NCBI GenBank assembly: GCA_037179335.1
Contig: JAKZHN010000025.1
Coordinates: 1 to 64,000, forward strand
Source: Cyclaneusma minus
Taxonomy: Eukaryota; Ascomycota; Leotiomycetes; Marthamycetales; Marthamycetaceae
DNA length: 64,000 nucleotides
Direction: 5' to 3'
Within the stretch, counting starts at the first letter, position 1, and each line of letters begins with the position of its first letter. Positions 12,586 through 25,773 of the stretch are shown here, one piece after another. The notes under the pieces are model-generated. The model saw only the letters and a list, made by a program, of their open reading frames with translations, had not been told where the DNA came from and did no database searches. A program made the translations under genes and the position numbers.

Positions 12586-15500
12586 GCCGCTATTTAAATT
12601 TAGCTTAATAGTAGATATTTATTTAATAAAAATTAAATTAAAAGCTATTTATATAGCTATTTTAATTTAGATATTATTAACTATTAGATTTTTAAGTTTT
12701 ATTATAATGGCTTTTTTATAAATTTTCAAAATAGAAATATCCAGGATGTTTTTAATGGAAAAAGCAAATTTATATAAATTATTTTTATTTCCAATTATAA
12801 TTATTATAAAAGCTTTTAAAAATCGGTTTTTGCATAATATTTTAGCTTTAATAATATTGCATTTTAAATTTTTTTATTTGCTAATTATTTTTATAAAAAG
12901 CTTTTTTAAAATTTTAAATAGCAGCTGCTTATAAATAATAAAAATGGCCAGAAATGCGTTATTAAAATTTATAGCATTTGTTTTTATAATATTTGTATTT
13001 ATAATATTGATATGCTTTTATTTAAACGCATTTTTTATATTAATAGTATTTTTTGGCATTTCTATAGCAAAAATTTTAAAGGGTAATTATTTTTGCTAAA
13101 ATTTTAAATTATTAAATTTAGAATAAAATATTGCTTTTATTTATTTATTTTAATTAATGGCTGGGATTATTATTTCTAATTTTGCAATTTTAACTAATTT
13201 ATTATTAAATATTTTTTAATTAAAAAAGAATTTCCGGGCCTTTTCTTTTACTAGTATCAATTTATTAATATAATAGCAATTAAAACATTTATCTAAAATG
13301 CTTTAAAAATTATAAAATTTATCTTTGAGCTTTAAATTTATAATTCCGCCAAGGGTTTTTTTATTTTATTTAATAATAGATTTTATAACCATTTATTTTA
13401 AATCCGGATAATATAGCCTATATTGCTTAATGGTATTTAAATTATATTTAATTTTAATTTGTTTTTATAAATAAAAGCTTATTTTTGAGGCTTTTTTTAA
13501 AAAAAAAATATTAATATAATTAAACCTTATAGCCCCAAATTCTAATATTTTCCTATTTAAGAAGTTTTTTAATTTAAGCATTTTTTAAATTAATTATTTT
13601 ATTATTAATTTCCGAACCAATATTAATTTTATTTTTATAGTAAGCCTTTGCTATAACAGCTTTAAATTAAAATTTAATTAAAAGCTTAATTTTATATAAT
13701 ATAATTTAAATATTTGCTTTTATAATTTAAATTATTTTTTTAATTGGCCCGTTTTGCAAAAAAAAAAAAAAAAGGTTTTTTTTTATTTTCTTTATTAATT
13801 TTTTTATTTTATGAATTTTTATTCTTGTTGTTTTTTTTTTCAATTTTTAATTTTATAGCAAAAGCCCAATTTTCTTTTTATTTGGCTATTTTTTTTTTAA
13901 TAATTAAATATTAAAAGGAAATTTATTAGCTATATTAAAATATATCAATTTAAAAAAAAATATTTTATAATTTTGCATTTTACCAATATTGCAATTTTTA
14001 TAATAATAAAAAATATTAGAACTTTTTTTAAAATAATAATAATAATAATAAAATATAATTAATTAATTTTGGCTAGGCCTAAATAAGCCTATTTTTAATA
14101 AAATAATAACAAACATTATTTAATGGCCTTTTATTATTATTTTTTCCGATTTGCCTTTTTAATTGCCTTAGCCTTGATTTTTTTAGCCATTTTAATTTTA
14201 ATTTTAAATTAAATAGCTTTTACTATACTAAAACTTAGCGCTTTTTAAGCTATAATTAGCAATATCCTTTATATTATAATAATAGGCATATTTAATATAT
14301 TATATTAAAATGCTTTTAAAAGGGAAAAGAATTGGTATAAAAAATTATTTAAAGCATTTTTAATTTGCTTAATTTTGGCAAAACAAATAGCAAAATAAGA
14401 AATAATAATAAAAAGTAATTATTTAAATGCCAATATTAATTCAGCTGCTATAATTATAAAATTTATAATACATAGGCCTTATTGTATAAATGCTTTAAAA
14501 ATAAAAATTTAAATATAATAGCCTTTAAAATATATGCCATTTTAACTAAAATTATTTAAAAATCCCTTTTATTTTTTTTAAAAAGCAAATTTATTTCTAA
14601 ATATAAAATGTATAAAATATCCCTAAACAGGTATTTTCTATTTTAAACCTTTATTAATAGAATGCCCATTTAATTTAAATACAGCGTTTTCTTTTCTATT
14701 TTAATAGCTTTTTATTAATATAGCTTTAATTTTTTTAAAAAAAACTAATTATATATAATATAATATTAAAATTGGCAATTTAAATAAAATAGGAAATTTT
14801 ACCAATAATATTAATAAAATCTTAAATAATATATATCGCATTTCTTTTTAAGCTTTAAAAAACTAATTTTAATTTTAATACTACCCTTAATTATATAGGC
14901 TTTTTTCTTTTTAATTAAATATTTTATTAAGCCGGTTATTATAATATTTTGTATTATTTTTCAATGCTATTATAGCCTTTTTAATTATATAAAGAATATT
15001 TAATTGAATTATAAAAAAATTTGCCATTTTTATAGCTATTAAATTTAGCCCTATAAAAACTATTGGCAAAACACTAATTTAATAGCTTATTTTATAGCTT
15101 GGTAAATTGCGTTTTTTTATATTTGCCTTTTTTATTTAATTTTTATAAAATAGCAAAATAAATAGCCTTTTTTTTTTCAAATTGTAAAAAAGCCTTTTTT
15201 TTAATAATTCTTTTTAAATAATATTTATATTATATTTATTGAATATTATATTCTTAAATATAATATATTTTACTGGAAAATATAATAATGAAATAGAAAA
15301 AAAGGAAATTTTTAATATAAACCATTATATAAAATAAATTTAATTAAATAATTTAGCAGCAAATAATATAAAGTTTAAAATTCATTTAAAATTAGCAATT
15401 TAGCACAAATAAAAATTTATAATAACAATAAAAATTATAAAATATGTTTTATTTAAAAAAAAATGGTATTAATAGCCTTTTTATTTAATTAATTAAAATA

Positions 15501-16021
15501 AACATAAATTTTATAAAAGGCCTTAGCAATATTTATTTTATATTGCTTTTTTAAATTTATATTTAATATAATTTGCTTTTTATTTATTTAAATAATATTA
15601 AAATTTGCAAAATATTAATTAAAAATAATAATAATAATATATTAGATATTTTTGCTTTTAAAAAATATTTTTATTACAATAAATTATTTATAATAATTGG
15701 CATAAATAAAAATGGGGGCAGCTTTTTTTTAATTATAAATGCTTTATATATTAATAAATATAATAAATATAGTATTTGATTTATAAAAAGAATTATTATT
15801 ATTATTATTATTTTATAAATAAATTTGCAAAAATATAATATTACGCTAATAAATAATAGGTTTTAAAAATACGGTATTATAAAAAAATGCAAAAATATAG
15901 CATTGCGCTAAAAATTAATTAAAAACTTTAACAATACGGCGTTGCAGATTTTGCTTTAAAAATACGGTACTGCAAAAATTTATTTTTTTAATTATGCTAA
16001 AATATCTTAATGGTTATAATT

Positions 16022-16196
16022 TATTTAAATCTAATATAGGCTAAATCTATTAAATATATTATATTAAAAAAAAGCTATTTTATAGCTTAAAAGTATTGTG
16101 CATTTCTCCCTCGCTTATATATACAGGGGTGGTATAATTTCCTGCATATAACCAAGGTATTTTGGCAAAGGGTTAATTTAAACCACCAAGAGGGCA
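16022..16196 (-). repeat. 5' LTR of the copia element
   Basis: Partner of 10,880-11,056. It retains more G and C (for example TTTCTCCCTCGC and CCACCAAGAGGGC), so the two LTRs were mutated to different degrees. It ends in CA on the plus side, which is TG on the element's own strand. Confidence 0.7.
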
Positions 16197-19100
16197 TTTT
16201 AATAATAATATTTATATTAATATAATTAATATTAAATTTGCTATTAAATAATATAAAAATAATATAATTATTTGCATTAAAAACTGCAATATATTAAGAT
16301 TGAATTTTTATCCGGTTAAAAAATAAGCAATTTTTAAATTGCTTATAGCTATATATTAATTTAATAGTGCGGAGAAACGCAATCAAAGCGGTTTTAATAA
16401 TAATATTAAAATTTAAATTAATTAGCTGCTTTTTTATAAAAAGGATAGCTATAGGAAATAAGGTTTTAATAGTAATATTTAAAAGCTAGAATTTAAAAAA
16501 AGGCGGTGCTTTATGCTTTGCAAAATTATTTTAAAATTATTGGTAATTTATTATAATTAATTTAATTAAAGGAAAATTAAAAGTTTTTTACGGGATTAAG
16601 TGAATTGTATAGGTATAATATAAAGCGAATAGCGCGGTTTGGATAAAATTGGATTTAAATTTGCTTTTTTTATAATAGTTAATATTATTATTACGGAAGG
16701 TAATTTATTTAATAATTTAATTTATAATTGCAAAATAAAAAGGCTTGCCTTTTTAGTATTAAAATGCTTGTATAAATTAATTAAAAATTTACATAAATTA
16801 TAAAACATTGCGGCTAAGTTATAGAAAATAATATAGCGTATTTAGTGCAAAAACGGGATTATAGCTATTTATTTTAATAATAGTATATTAAAATTAAATT
16901 TAATTATTATTGCGAATATTAATTAGTAATTGTATTTGCTAGATTATATAATAAAATATTTGCAAAATTATTTAAATATTTAAAAAAATAATTAATAGAA
17001 TATTCGATTTTGCGATTAAAAGTAAAAGCTTTTATAAAATTAAATGCTATAAGCTATTGTATAAAATAGGCTTAAAAAGGCCTTATTAAATTATAGAGCT
17101 ATTAAGATAAATTATTAGCTTGCGGGCTAATTATATTAATTTCTATTAATTAAATATTTAATAAAATATTTGATATTTAAGCTAATTTTGGCAAGCGATT
17201 AATAAAGATTTGGTACTATAAAAAAGTATTAATATAAATATATTAGTTATAATGCGCTAAAAGGCAATTAGCAATATAAAAGCTATTTAAATTTATGGCT
17301 AAAGCATTTATAAATAAATAAATTAAAAATTTAATTTTATTATTAAAAAAGTAAATGCCGTTATAATTGGGAAAAAGATTGCGCTATTAAATCAGATTGT
17401 TTTTAATATTTTTTTAATAGCTTATATTAAGAAAAGGCCCTGGTATTAAGCGGAAAAACGGTAATAAAGCTTTAAAAGCAATAGTAATAAAAATAGCTTA
17501 ATTAGACGGCTAAAATGGTAAAGCCTAAATTCCCAGCCAGCTTTTATACTTTAAATAAGGAAATAGCCTTCTGGAAATAAGCGTTTAATATTAGGGCCAG
17601 GATATTAGCTAGCTTTTTTTTAAAAAATTTAAAAAATTTTAATTTTTATGTTAATCATTAAGCCTAGTATTTTAATTAGTGCTTTTTTTTGTTTTTATTA
17701 TTATTTTATAAAATATTTAAAGCTTAATAAAGTAAATTAAAATTTTGCTTTTATAGGGCTAAAAGCTTTAAAAAATTTACCGGAAATATAATAATATAAA
17801 ATTGGGCTAAATAGCCAGGATTTTAGCAATTATTTAAAAGCCTTTATAAAAAGATTAAAAATAAATAATGCTATTATTAGGCTAAAAGAAAAAAAAGTTA
17901 ATATAGATTTTTTTTTCTAGCTAAAGTCTAGCAATTATTAATATAAAACGGCTATAAGAATTATAGAAAAAGCGTTTTTTATATATTTTTTAAAAAGAAT
18001 ATAAATTTTGCTAGTTTTAATTATTAATTTTTAAATTCTTAAAAGCTTGGTATAATATATAATGACAGTTTTTTTTAAAATAAAAATATTAATTAAAAAA
18101 AAAAAAATTAGGCGCTAAATATTTAAAAGCTTGGATATTAATTTAAAAGAAAATTAAATTAGGAAATTAAAAAAAAGGTTTTTTTAAATGCGCTATAATG
18201 CTAAATTATTAGCAATTTTATTATTTAATATATATAAAGCTTTTATATATAATTTTAAATTGCAAAATAAAATGCTGGTATAGGTTGATATAGCCAAAAA
18301 AGCAGTTATAATATAGAATATTTAATAAAAATTATAAAAGTAAATTAAAATAGCAATAAAAAAACGGATTTTAAGCTTTTAAATAAAAAAGAAAAAGGGA
18401 ATTTAATAGAAAAGCAAAATTGGTAAATATTTTAAATTGTGGTTTACTATTGGATTAGAAAAAGGCTGGAATATAATAATAGAATAAGAAAAAAAAATGT
18501 TTTTGCAAAACAAAGCAAGAAAGGGATGAGAATTAAATATTGGTAAGCAATTGGGTATTAATGTAAATAATGCTAAATAAGGAATTTAGTAATTGGGAAT
18601 TAATATAAGGATTTTTAGAAATATTTAAAAGCTGGAAATTAATATAAAACAAAAGGGAAAATAAGCCGTAAATAAACTGGGAAAATTAATAGCTATTTGG
18701 CAAATTTAATTTATTTGGCAAATAAAAATCAAATTTTAAAACTGCCAATATTGAAATAGCAAATATTTTATTTAAATTCGGGGTAATTTTTTTAAAAATA
18801 TTTTTTGCTGTAAATTAAATATTTATATTGGTATGTATATTTTTTTTAATTATAGTTTTTATTATTATATATTTAATAAATAATAAAATTAATATTTAAA
18901 TTAATATTGCGCTTTTGGCGAAAAGCGGAATTAATAGGCGCAAAACTATTTAAATAAGCTAGCCAATATTTTAAAATATAAAATTTATAAGTAACCTAAT
19001 TGAAAAGTTTCTAATTTTTAAAATTAAAAACTTAAAAAATTAAAAAATTATTATAAATTAATGGTATTTAAATGCTAAATAAAATGGCATTTTTTTATTA

Positions 19101-19996
19101 ATAGATAATAATTAGTTTAATAATTCTATAATAAAATTAAAGCAATTAGCAATTTAATCATAATGCTTAATTGGTATAATAAATAGTAAATATTTAAATT
19201 GAAAAAAGAAAAAAGATTAATTGACTTTTATAATTATTATTAAAGGCTAAAACTTTATCAATTATTGCAATTTAGCGCAATTTATTGCTTAAAAATAAAA
19301 ATAAAATATTGAAAATATTGATATTAAAATTTTTATTTAAAAGGCAAGAAAAAGAAAACGGGTAAAAAATTTAATTAATAATTTAAAAAAGCTATTTATA
19401 TAAAATATTGGGAAAATAAAAACCCAATTTAAGGATTTTAATAGGAAAAAAACGTTTATTATTTTTGTTATTGTTTTTATTTTTTAAATAAAGCTTTATT
19501 ATAGTTATTATTGGCTTAGGAGCCCGCAATATTTGCAATAGTTTTTGCAATGGCTTTTATAACGGTTTTAATAATACGGATCTAAATGGCGTTAAAAACT
19601 ATAGCAGCTTTATAAGCAGTTTTTGCAAAGCGCTGGTATTAGTCGGTTTTTTGGCGGGCTAGGCAAATTTGGATTTGTTTAAAATTAAGCCTATTTAGAT
19701 TTTTAACGATTGAAAATTTGCGATTAATATTATTATTAACGGTATTATTATATACGCTATTTTTTATAATATTTCTATAGGCATTTCTATAATTTTTATA
19801 ATTTCTATTATTGCCGCAAGGCGCTAAAAGGCTATAAACAAACTAAAAGGGCATATAAGGCTATTTAAAACAACTGCCCGTATTGTCGTTGGCGTTAGTA
19901 TTGGCCCGGAATTTAATGACAATCATTATTGTAAAAAGGGAAAAGGAATAAATTTAATTAAAAAATAAAAATTGTAATTATTGTTTAAAAAATAAA
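16197..19996. other. AT-rich remnant of an unidentified outer element
   Basis: 3.8 kb of RIP-like sequence to the right of the copia element. Plus-strand readings around 17,500-18,000 give protein-like stretches broken by stops, but no domain I can name. Together with 10,471-10,879 it would form the body of the outer element into which copia inserted. No intact gene. Confidence 0.5.
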
Positions 19997-20151
19997 AATT
20001 AATAGCTGGCGGCCGGTTTGCAAAAAGCGTTGCTAAAAAGGAAAAGATGGCAATTTCTTAGAAATTCTATTTATGCGCTCTTGGCTAGCCAAGAGCTCCG
20101 TGCGTTCCGCACGTGACCGACCGATAGCTGATCCCTTAACATAAAACCAAC
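19997..20151 (+). repeat. Direct repeat, largely unmutated copy
   Basis: Partner of 10,142-10,288. Its 3' part (20,080-20,151) keeps normal base composition and so records the sequence before RIP. The AT-rich block ends inside it at about 20,040. Confidence 0.75.
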
Positions 20152-23001
20152 CATTCCAGCTTTCCTCTGCCCGGAAGGGGGAGTTAGAAATACCCTTCCT
20201 AGAGGTCAACCACCAACCTTGATGTCTCACGCATACCTGCCCACGCCCTAGCAGGCCTGGGATATAAGGGTGAGTTGCCGTTGCCAACGCATCGCCTTAC
20301 CCTCAGTCAAGAAATCTACCACTGCCCCACACAGCTATTGCCGCATATGCAATCCACTTGCGCACTTAGTACCTACTGTTTCTTCATCTCTATCATGGGT
20401 TCCCAATTTTTACAGTAAATTCAGCTTGGATGTGACACCCTCGAGGTATTTCGCGAACCAGAGCCAGTACCTATTCGAGAGACAATTTTGCTCGGCAATT
20501 ACTGGAATTCATGAATACTGTCCGCAATGGTATTGAATCTGAGCGACGGAATAGTGCTGGGTTATGGGTCTTTATATATCTCCCCTCGCGGTCGAGGAGA
20601 CAGTAAGAGTTTAAGTCCCGGTGAATGTCCAAGCTTCGACTCCAGTAACGAGGCAAACTACACGTGCATAGTTTGCAAATGCAGGTATACTATTATTGGT
20701 GAAATACCACAGCATTGATTGAGTCAGTTCACCATCGCTCAGCAGACCTAACACCGCGCTCGTTTCTCTACACCATATCATGCTTTCTCTTTACCTCTCC
20801 CACGTCTTCCTCTTCCCGAGTCAACTAAACGAAAATTGAACCCCACCCAGAGAAATTCGGAAATCAAGGCCAGCGATCCAGCTCTGCCCTTCTTCCTCCA
20901 GAAATACTCATTTTTCTCTCCCTCTTTGTAAATGTGGGAAAGAAAAGATGTGGTGTGTTCAGGGTCCTTATATACCTCCACTCCTGTCCTGACAAAGCAC
21001 CATTACGAAGGAGTCCTACCGAGGTGGCGTTTACGATGTAAAAGCGACTAATTGACCCTCGCAACACCAGGCTTAACAAATACGTCGCTTTTCCTAAAGC
21101 ATCGACTTACGGTCGACTCGACAAGCGCTCCGCCGATTAGCATGCCTAACGCCGCCCAATCTTCTCTGCGCCGCATCGTGTTTCTCTTTCCTCCCACGTC
21201 CCAGTTCAGCTGAATCTTACGCACCCAATGAGAGAGACCCATAAAGCAAGGCCAGCAAATCGAATCTACTCTTCGACCCCCAGACACCATCGAGTATCTT
21301 GTCGCCTTCTTCATTGGTTTGAAAAGGAAAAGGAGGGTGGGCGCAGCGTCTTTATATACACCCTCCAGTCCTTCCTGCCAAGCGCTAGATGAGTAGCCCG
21401 ATGACGGAACTGCTTCATGTCCAACAACATGAATCAAGGTGCCCACGCATCCATAAGCTCAAAGAATACGTCAATTTTGCTCGGACATCGACTCACCGTC
21501 ATAACAAGCGACCAGCCACCATTTAGCATGCCTGTCACCGCGGAAAGGCCTTTACACGAATCACAGCCATAAATTCCTCTCACTCTCCCTCCTGTGGCCT
21601 GCCCCTAGCTCAAGGCTCGAAACGCCATCTAAGTAGGGAAATCTGACAAACAATACCAAAGCCAGAAACTCAACTGCGCCCTCCAGCCCCTGGAGCCATG
21701 AGGGAAATCAGATCGGAGTTTGAGTTTGGGAAACAAAAGAAGCGGTGGGTTGTGGGTCTTTATATATCTTTCCCAGTCATTGACTAGTCAGAAAGAACCG
21801 ATATCTAATGAGGGGTTCACCGGGCAGCAGCTACCTGCCCAGCCTCACATCCGGTGCCTCAAACACCTACCTATACTGCTACGCACGATGGCAGGACACC
21901 ATGGAAAATATAATGTGAAAAAAGTCTCTTGCTGCCAAAGCATCGACTCACTGTCGGTTCAACCAGCGAACCACCGCTTAGCACACCTACTGTGGCACGC
22001 CCAGCTTTACATCAAACACATTCACTTTGTCTCTGCACTCCCGGGCCCTATCTCTTTCCAGCAGCTTCGCGAAACCAAGGTTACAGAGAAGTAACTCGCA
22101 GATGAGGGCGAGCAGCCCAATTCCGTCTCTAACACTCGGAAGCCATATCGGGTTTCCATTTCACATCTTGTGTTTGAAGAAAAGAGAGTAATGAATGCTT
22201 CAAGGCGTTTATATACAATTTCCTGCCTTCACCTGTAGCTTGCAGGAGAAAGAACGCAACGAAGCTAAGAGAAGCAAACCGGAGGTCCACCATCATCAAG
22301 ACTCCGAGACTGGCGCTATTGCCAAACCTCTCATGCACCACCGACAGCCGTTCTGCTGTTGACGAGCTATTCTATTGTTACCTATCTCAGAATCTCGACC
22401 GCGTGGAGATGCGGACAGAAGATCTTTCCCCCCAACTCTGTTGTAAAATTTCGGAATGACATGACGGAATCACGCGAGAGTGCGCGCTGCCCACTCCTTC
22501 GTTTGCCAATACCTAGCTATGCGACTGAAGTGGCTTCCAGTGCTCGCTGATGTTCGAGATCGAAGAGGAGAACGAAAGAGGGTGCTTGGTGACCGTTACA
22601 TACTTTTTCCTGCTCTGTGGTCTCGACTTTCCAGGAAGAGGAAGCAGAAATAGTGAGTCGAACGTCCGCTTTCGAGGTGTTGCCACTCCTTCACGCTACC
22701 GTCGAATAACTTTCCTGCTGTCGATTAGATGTCCTACACCCGTGATAATCAAAAGTCGACAGTCTAGGGGCAGGAATCGAGGAACTTCCCTTCAGTAAGT
22801 CTGTATTGGAAGCAGTGTGAAGCGTTACAACCCGATCAAGTAAGCAAAAATGCGGCTCATCCTCCAAGGCTCATGGAACTGTCACGATGAATCGTGCAGG
22901 AAATTGGGAACATTTTTGCTTTCCATTCCCAGTAGCCATTCCATATTGCGACTATTTGCCAAATCAGTGTCTGCAGGAAAGAAATTATTTTGATCTCGGA
23001 G
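20152..23001 (-). repeat. Promoter-like tandem array, segment B1
   Basis: Units continue on the minus strand with TATA-like cores near 20571, 20968, 21351, 21759, 22208, 22596 (weak) and 23002, the last being cut by hAT element 2. Spacing is 380-450 bp. The plus-strand core is usually GGGTCTTTATATACC or GGGTCTTTATATATC. Box words are more degraded here (for example GCATCGACTTACGGTCG at about 21,098). No protein gene is supported. The minus-strand 132-codon frame at 21,048-21,446 runs across a TATA box and has no recognisable domain. Confidence 0.7.
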
Positions 23002-23009
23002 ATCTTTAT

Positions 23010-23452
23010 CAGGGTACGGGAAACTAAAAAACTAATATTTAAGGAATATATAGATTAGATATATCTAATATTAGCGCTTATTTAAATAGATTTATAGTTT
23101 TATTTAGAAAACTAAAATATCTAAAAAAAAGAAAAAAAAGCGCCGTTGGCTAGCGCTATAGGCTAGCCCGACGCAGGCAAAAAATATTTTAAAATAGCCT
23201 TACTCTTAATTTATAAAATAGTGAAAAAACGGAGTAAAAAGCTTCAAAATTAAATCACCCTTAATTTTTATAAAAAACAATATCAAAATTAAGGGTGATT
23301 TAAAATAGGTATAAAAATACTTACCCCTTTTACCCCTTAGATTTTATCTAAAAACTATAGATTTCTATCTAATCTAACGCCTTTTTAGATAGTTAAAAAC
23401 TATAGTTTTTAACTAATAGTTTATCGAAACCCGTTTAGTTTCCCGTACCCTG
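23010..23452. mobile_element. hAT-type non-autonomous element 2 (443 bp)
   Basis: Terminal inverted repeats: CAGGGTACGGGAAACTAAA at the left, and the same read in reverse from the right end. An exact 8-bp target duplication, ATCTTTAT, flanks it (23,002-23,009 and 23,453-23,460). The interior is AT-rich with internal inverted stretches and no ORF. The ends differ from element 1, so it is another hAT subfamily. The target is the TATA box of an array unit. Confidence 0.92.
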
Positions 23453-24885
23453 ATCTTTATATACCTTCCTCACATCTGAATTCTTGGTTTGCCAGCAAGA
23501 AGGAAAAAGAACAACGGAAGAAGTGAATCCACTCTCAGTCACCAATGAAGCTTTGCTGTCGTCAAAAATGTACCTCACTATCACACTAGCTATCTTATTT
23601 CCGATCAGACCTCTCACCTCCGTGTGTCTTCAATATCGAGACGATGAAGGACATTGTTGTTGCCCAGCCCTTGTGCCACCGTCGGGACAGTCAAGCTTCT
23701 GTCAATCGGGAATCTCACGACCGTCACAAGCCTAGAAACGGGAATTTTTAAACACGCCTGCCACAAATCCGTGTTGTAAGAATCCAGTAATCACGCGAAA
23801 TGACGAGCTCTGCATTTTCTTCGTGGCCACTAGCTCAACTGAAGTAGTACCACGTTGTTTTCTCGCCTCGGTCGCTTGAGAAAAGCAAAGAAAGCGGCTT
23901 GGGGGTTTTTATATACCACTTCCCAGCCCCCAACTATTTTCTCTCTCAACTTGCCAAAAAGACGGAAGTAGAGAAAAGCAAATCGAAGTACCCACCGTCG
24001 AACCAGCCAGTTCACTGTCGATCAGTCATCCTATCACCGCACATCCCAAAACCGGTCAAGGGAAAAGATCAGCGCCTTTCCACTGCGAGACGCATTGCAC
24101 GATCGTAGACCTGGATAAGAATATCGCGATCAAATCACTCAAAATCGCAATGTCTTTGAACTACCTAGTCACCGTTGCTTTCCAACATCAGAAAGGAGTG
24201 AATCGACCGTGCGCCGTTTCCAAGTTCTACTTCTTTCTCGAGAAAGTCAAAAGAACTCGGCTTTGGTTGGTCTATTTATACCCCTTCCGCTCTTGCTCCT
24301 AGGAGATTCACAGAGAAAGATTCAAGACAGAAGTGAAGCAAAGCCTCCATCACCGGATAGTCAAGGCTGTTGTCGAACACACATCTTACCGCCGCCTCAC
24401 ATCCCAAAATCCCGTTGATGACCAAAGTCCGGGGTGTCTCTCTTGCGATTACGAACTCGAATCTCGAAAGTCCAGAATTCTGCGACTGAACCGCGCAAAT
24501 GAGTGAGGTCTCCGCTCCTCCGGCTCTCACCAACTGGGAACAAGTCAGCGCTGCTTCCAAGTTCATGCTTGAGAGAAGGGAAGAACAGAGGCGACTCGAG
24601 GGTCTGTATACCTTTCCCGCACCCCGTGTCACCGCCTGCACGCCTGACAGGAACAACTCAATGCCAGCAGCCAACAAACCTACACTACCAAACCAACCAC
24701 CCTGCTGTCGAATGGAAAGTCTACTACTGCAAATATCAAAAGTCTGAGTCACTCAAGAGAAGCGCGAAGCTGAAAAGAGTTGCTGCTACAAGTCTAGTGC
24801 AAAATTCACGCAGGAAAACGCGGCGCGAATAGATTCTCTCGTTCCCGCACAATCAGACATCATAGGGCTGATGATTGCAGCTTTA

Positions 24886-25033
24886 CTTGAGAGAAAGGAA
24901 AGACAGAGGACTGGAGTTCTATTTATGCCTCTTTCCGCCTCCTGCCCCTCATCTTCTAGCTTCTTAGAAATCAGTCGCAATCAGCAGTGAGTCAAAGCCG
25001 CCACGGTCGAATACATCTTGCTGCTGTCGACAG
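24886..25033 (-). promoter_or_regulatory. Array unit promoter (TATA at 24,920)
   Basis: In transcription order: boxes at 25,033-25,002 (CTGTCGACAGCAGCAAG then TTCGACCGTGG), TATA variant CATAAATAG at 24,927-24,920, a CT-rich block, and CAAG at 24,889-24,886, 31 bp past the TATA box. A short 25-codon ATG frame follows, but it is not conserved in neighbouring units. Confidence 0.55.
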
Positions 25034-25624
25034 TCAATGCTACCGCCGTAATTAGTAGATATCAGAGTCTCAATCACTTAAGAGAAACCCAGGGTGTAAA
25101 ATATTGCCGCTGAAAGTTTACCGCGGAGTGCATTGATCAAAAACCCTAGAAAACCGGTGTGGATAGATTCCCTGGTTCCCAACCAGTCGACATCCATGGA
25201 TTGGTCTCTCTGCTTGGGAAGAATAAGAAGACAGATGCTGGAGGCCTATTTATAAGTTTCCCTATCCGCCTGTGATTTCATCCTAGCTTTGAGTTCCGAA
25301 AAGAGCGAGGTAGCATAAAGTGAGCCACAAGGAATTGCCTACCGTCGAACCGACAAAACTGCTGTCGACAGTCTATGCTCCCGTGGCAATCAGGTCAGAG
25401 ACTCACTCGGGCTTGAACCTCAAAGTTGAATCATTGTTGCTGCAAGTGTATTGTGGAATGTAGTGGTCGAATGCACGCACTAAATCGGGGTATGAATGGA
25501 CTCACTCGTTGCACCAGCTCGGTAAGATCCAACCTTTCCACTGTCAGCAACAAAAGATGTTGCAGCCAGCTGCCTGGCAGAGTATTTCTACCATCGATGT
25601 TCAACATCCACTTCTGTTTCCATG

Positions 25625-25773
25625 CTTGAAAGAAGAAAGAGACTGGGTGCTTGGGGGTCTATTTATACCTTATTCAGCCTTCAGACATCCAGTCCTAGCT
25701 TGCCGGCGAGGGAAGAGAAAAACCGTATCACAATGGTCTGTCTACCGTTAAATAGACAAAGCGGCTGTCGACA
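25625..25773 (-). promoter_or_regulatory. Array unit promoter (TATA at 25,660)
   Basis: GGTATAAATAGACCCCCAAG spans the TATA box at 25,667-25,660. It is followed by a CT-rich tract and CAAG at 25,628-25,625. Upstream boxes: TGTCGACAGCC at about 25,773 and a decayed TTTAACGGTAG at about 25,750. A 57-codon frame follows but has no counterpart in other units. Confidence 0.55.

Larger units (their letters stand above)
10880..16196 (-). mobile_element. Ty1/copia LTR retrotransposon, RIP-inactivated
   Basis: Direct repeats of about 176 bp (10,880-11,056 and 16,022-16,196) bound a 5.3 kb interior, a typical length for a copia element. On the minus strand, around 12,424-12,585, a stop-riddled reverse transcriptase is still readable: KYKAYLIAYGF corresponds to the copia motif KARLVARGF, followed by ILLAI and FDINNAF, matching the DV-AFL motif. 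The element is therefore on the minus strand, with its 5' LTR at the right. No intact ORF survives. I could not identify a clean target duplication. Confidence 0.75.
9955..20040. other. AT-rich, RIP-mutated transposon block inserted in the array
   Basis: About 10 kb of extremely AT-rich sequence with sharp edges against roughly 50% GC flanks. Repeated segments inside differ almost only by C-to-T and G-to-A, the signature of fungal repeat-induced point mutation. With the block removed, the last unit of A2 and the first unit of the next segment would be about one unit apart, so the block is an insertion into the array. It contains nested elements listed separately. The few ORFs (for example 12,746-12,934) are low-complexity and not credible genes. 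Confidence 0.85.

Noticed and set aside
12746..12934. 62-aa ORF in the AT block
   Set aside because: Phe/Ile/Leu/Lys-only composition expected from random AT-rich sequence; lies inside the copia remnant.
9955..20040. Mitochondrial DNA insertion
   Set aside because: The repeat pairs show C-to-T/G-to-A conversion, and LTRs with copia reverse transcriptase motifs are present. No mitochondrial gene is recognisable.
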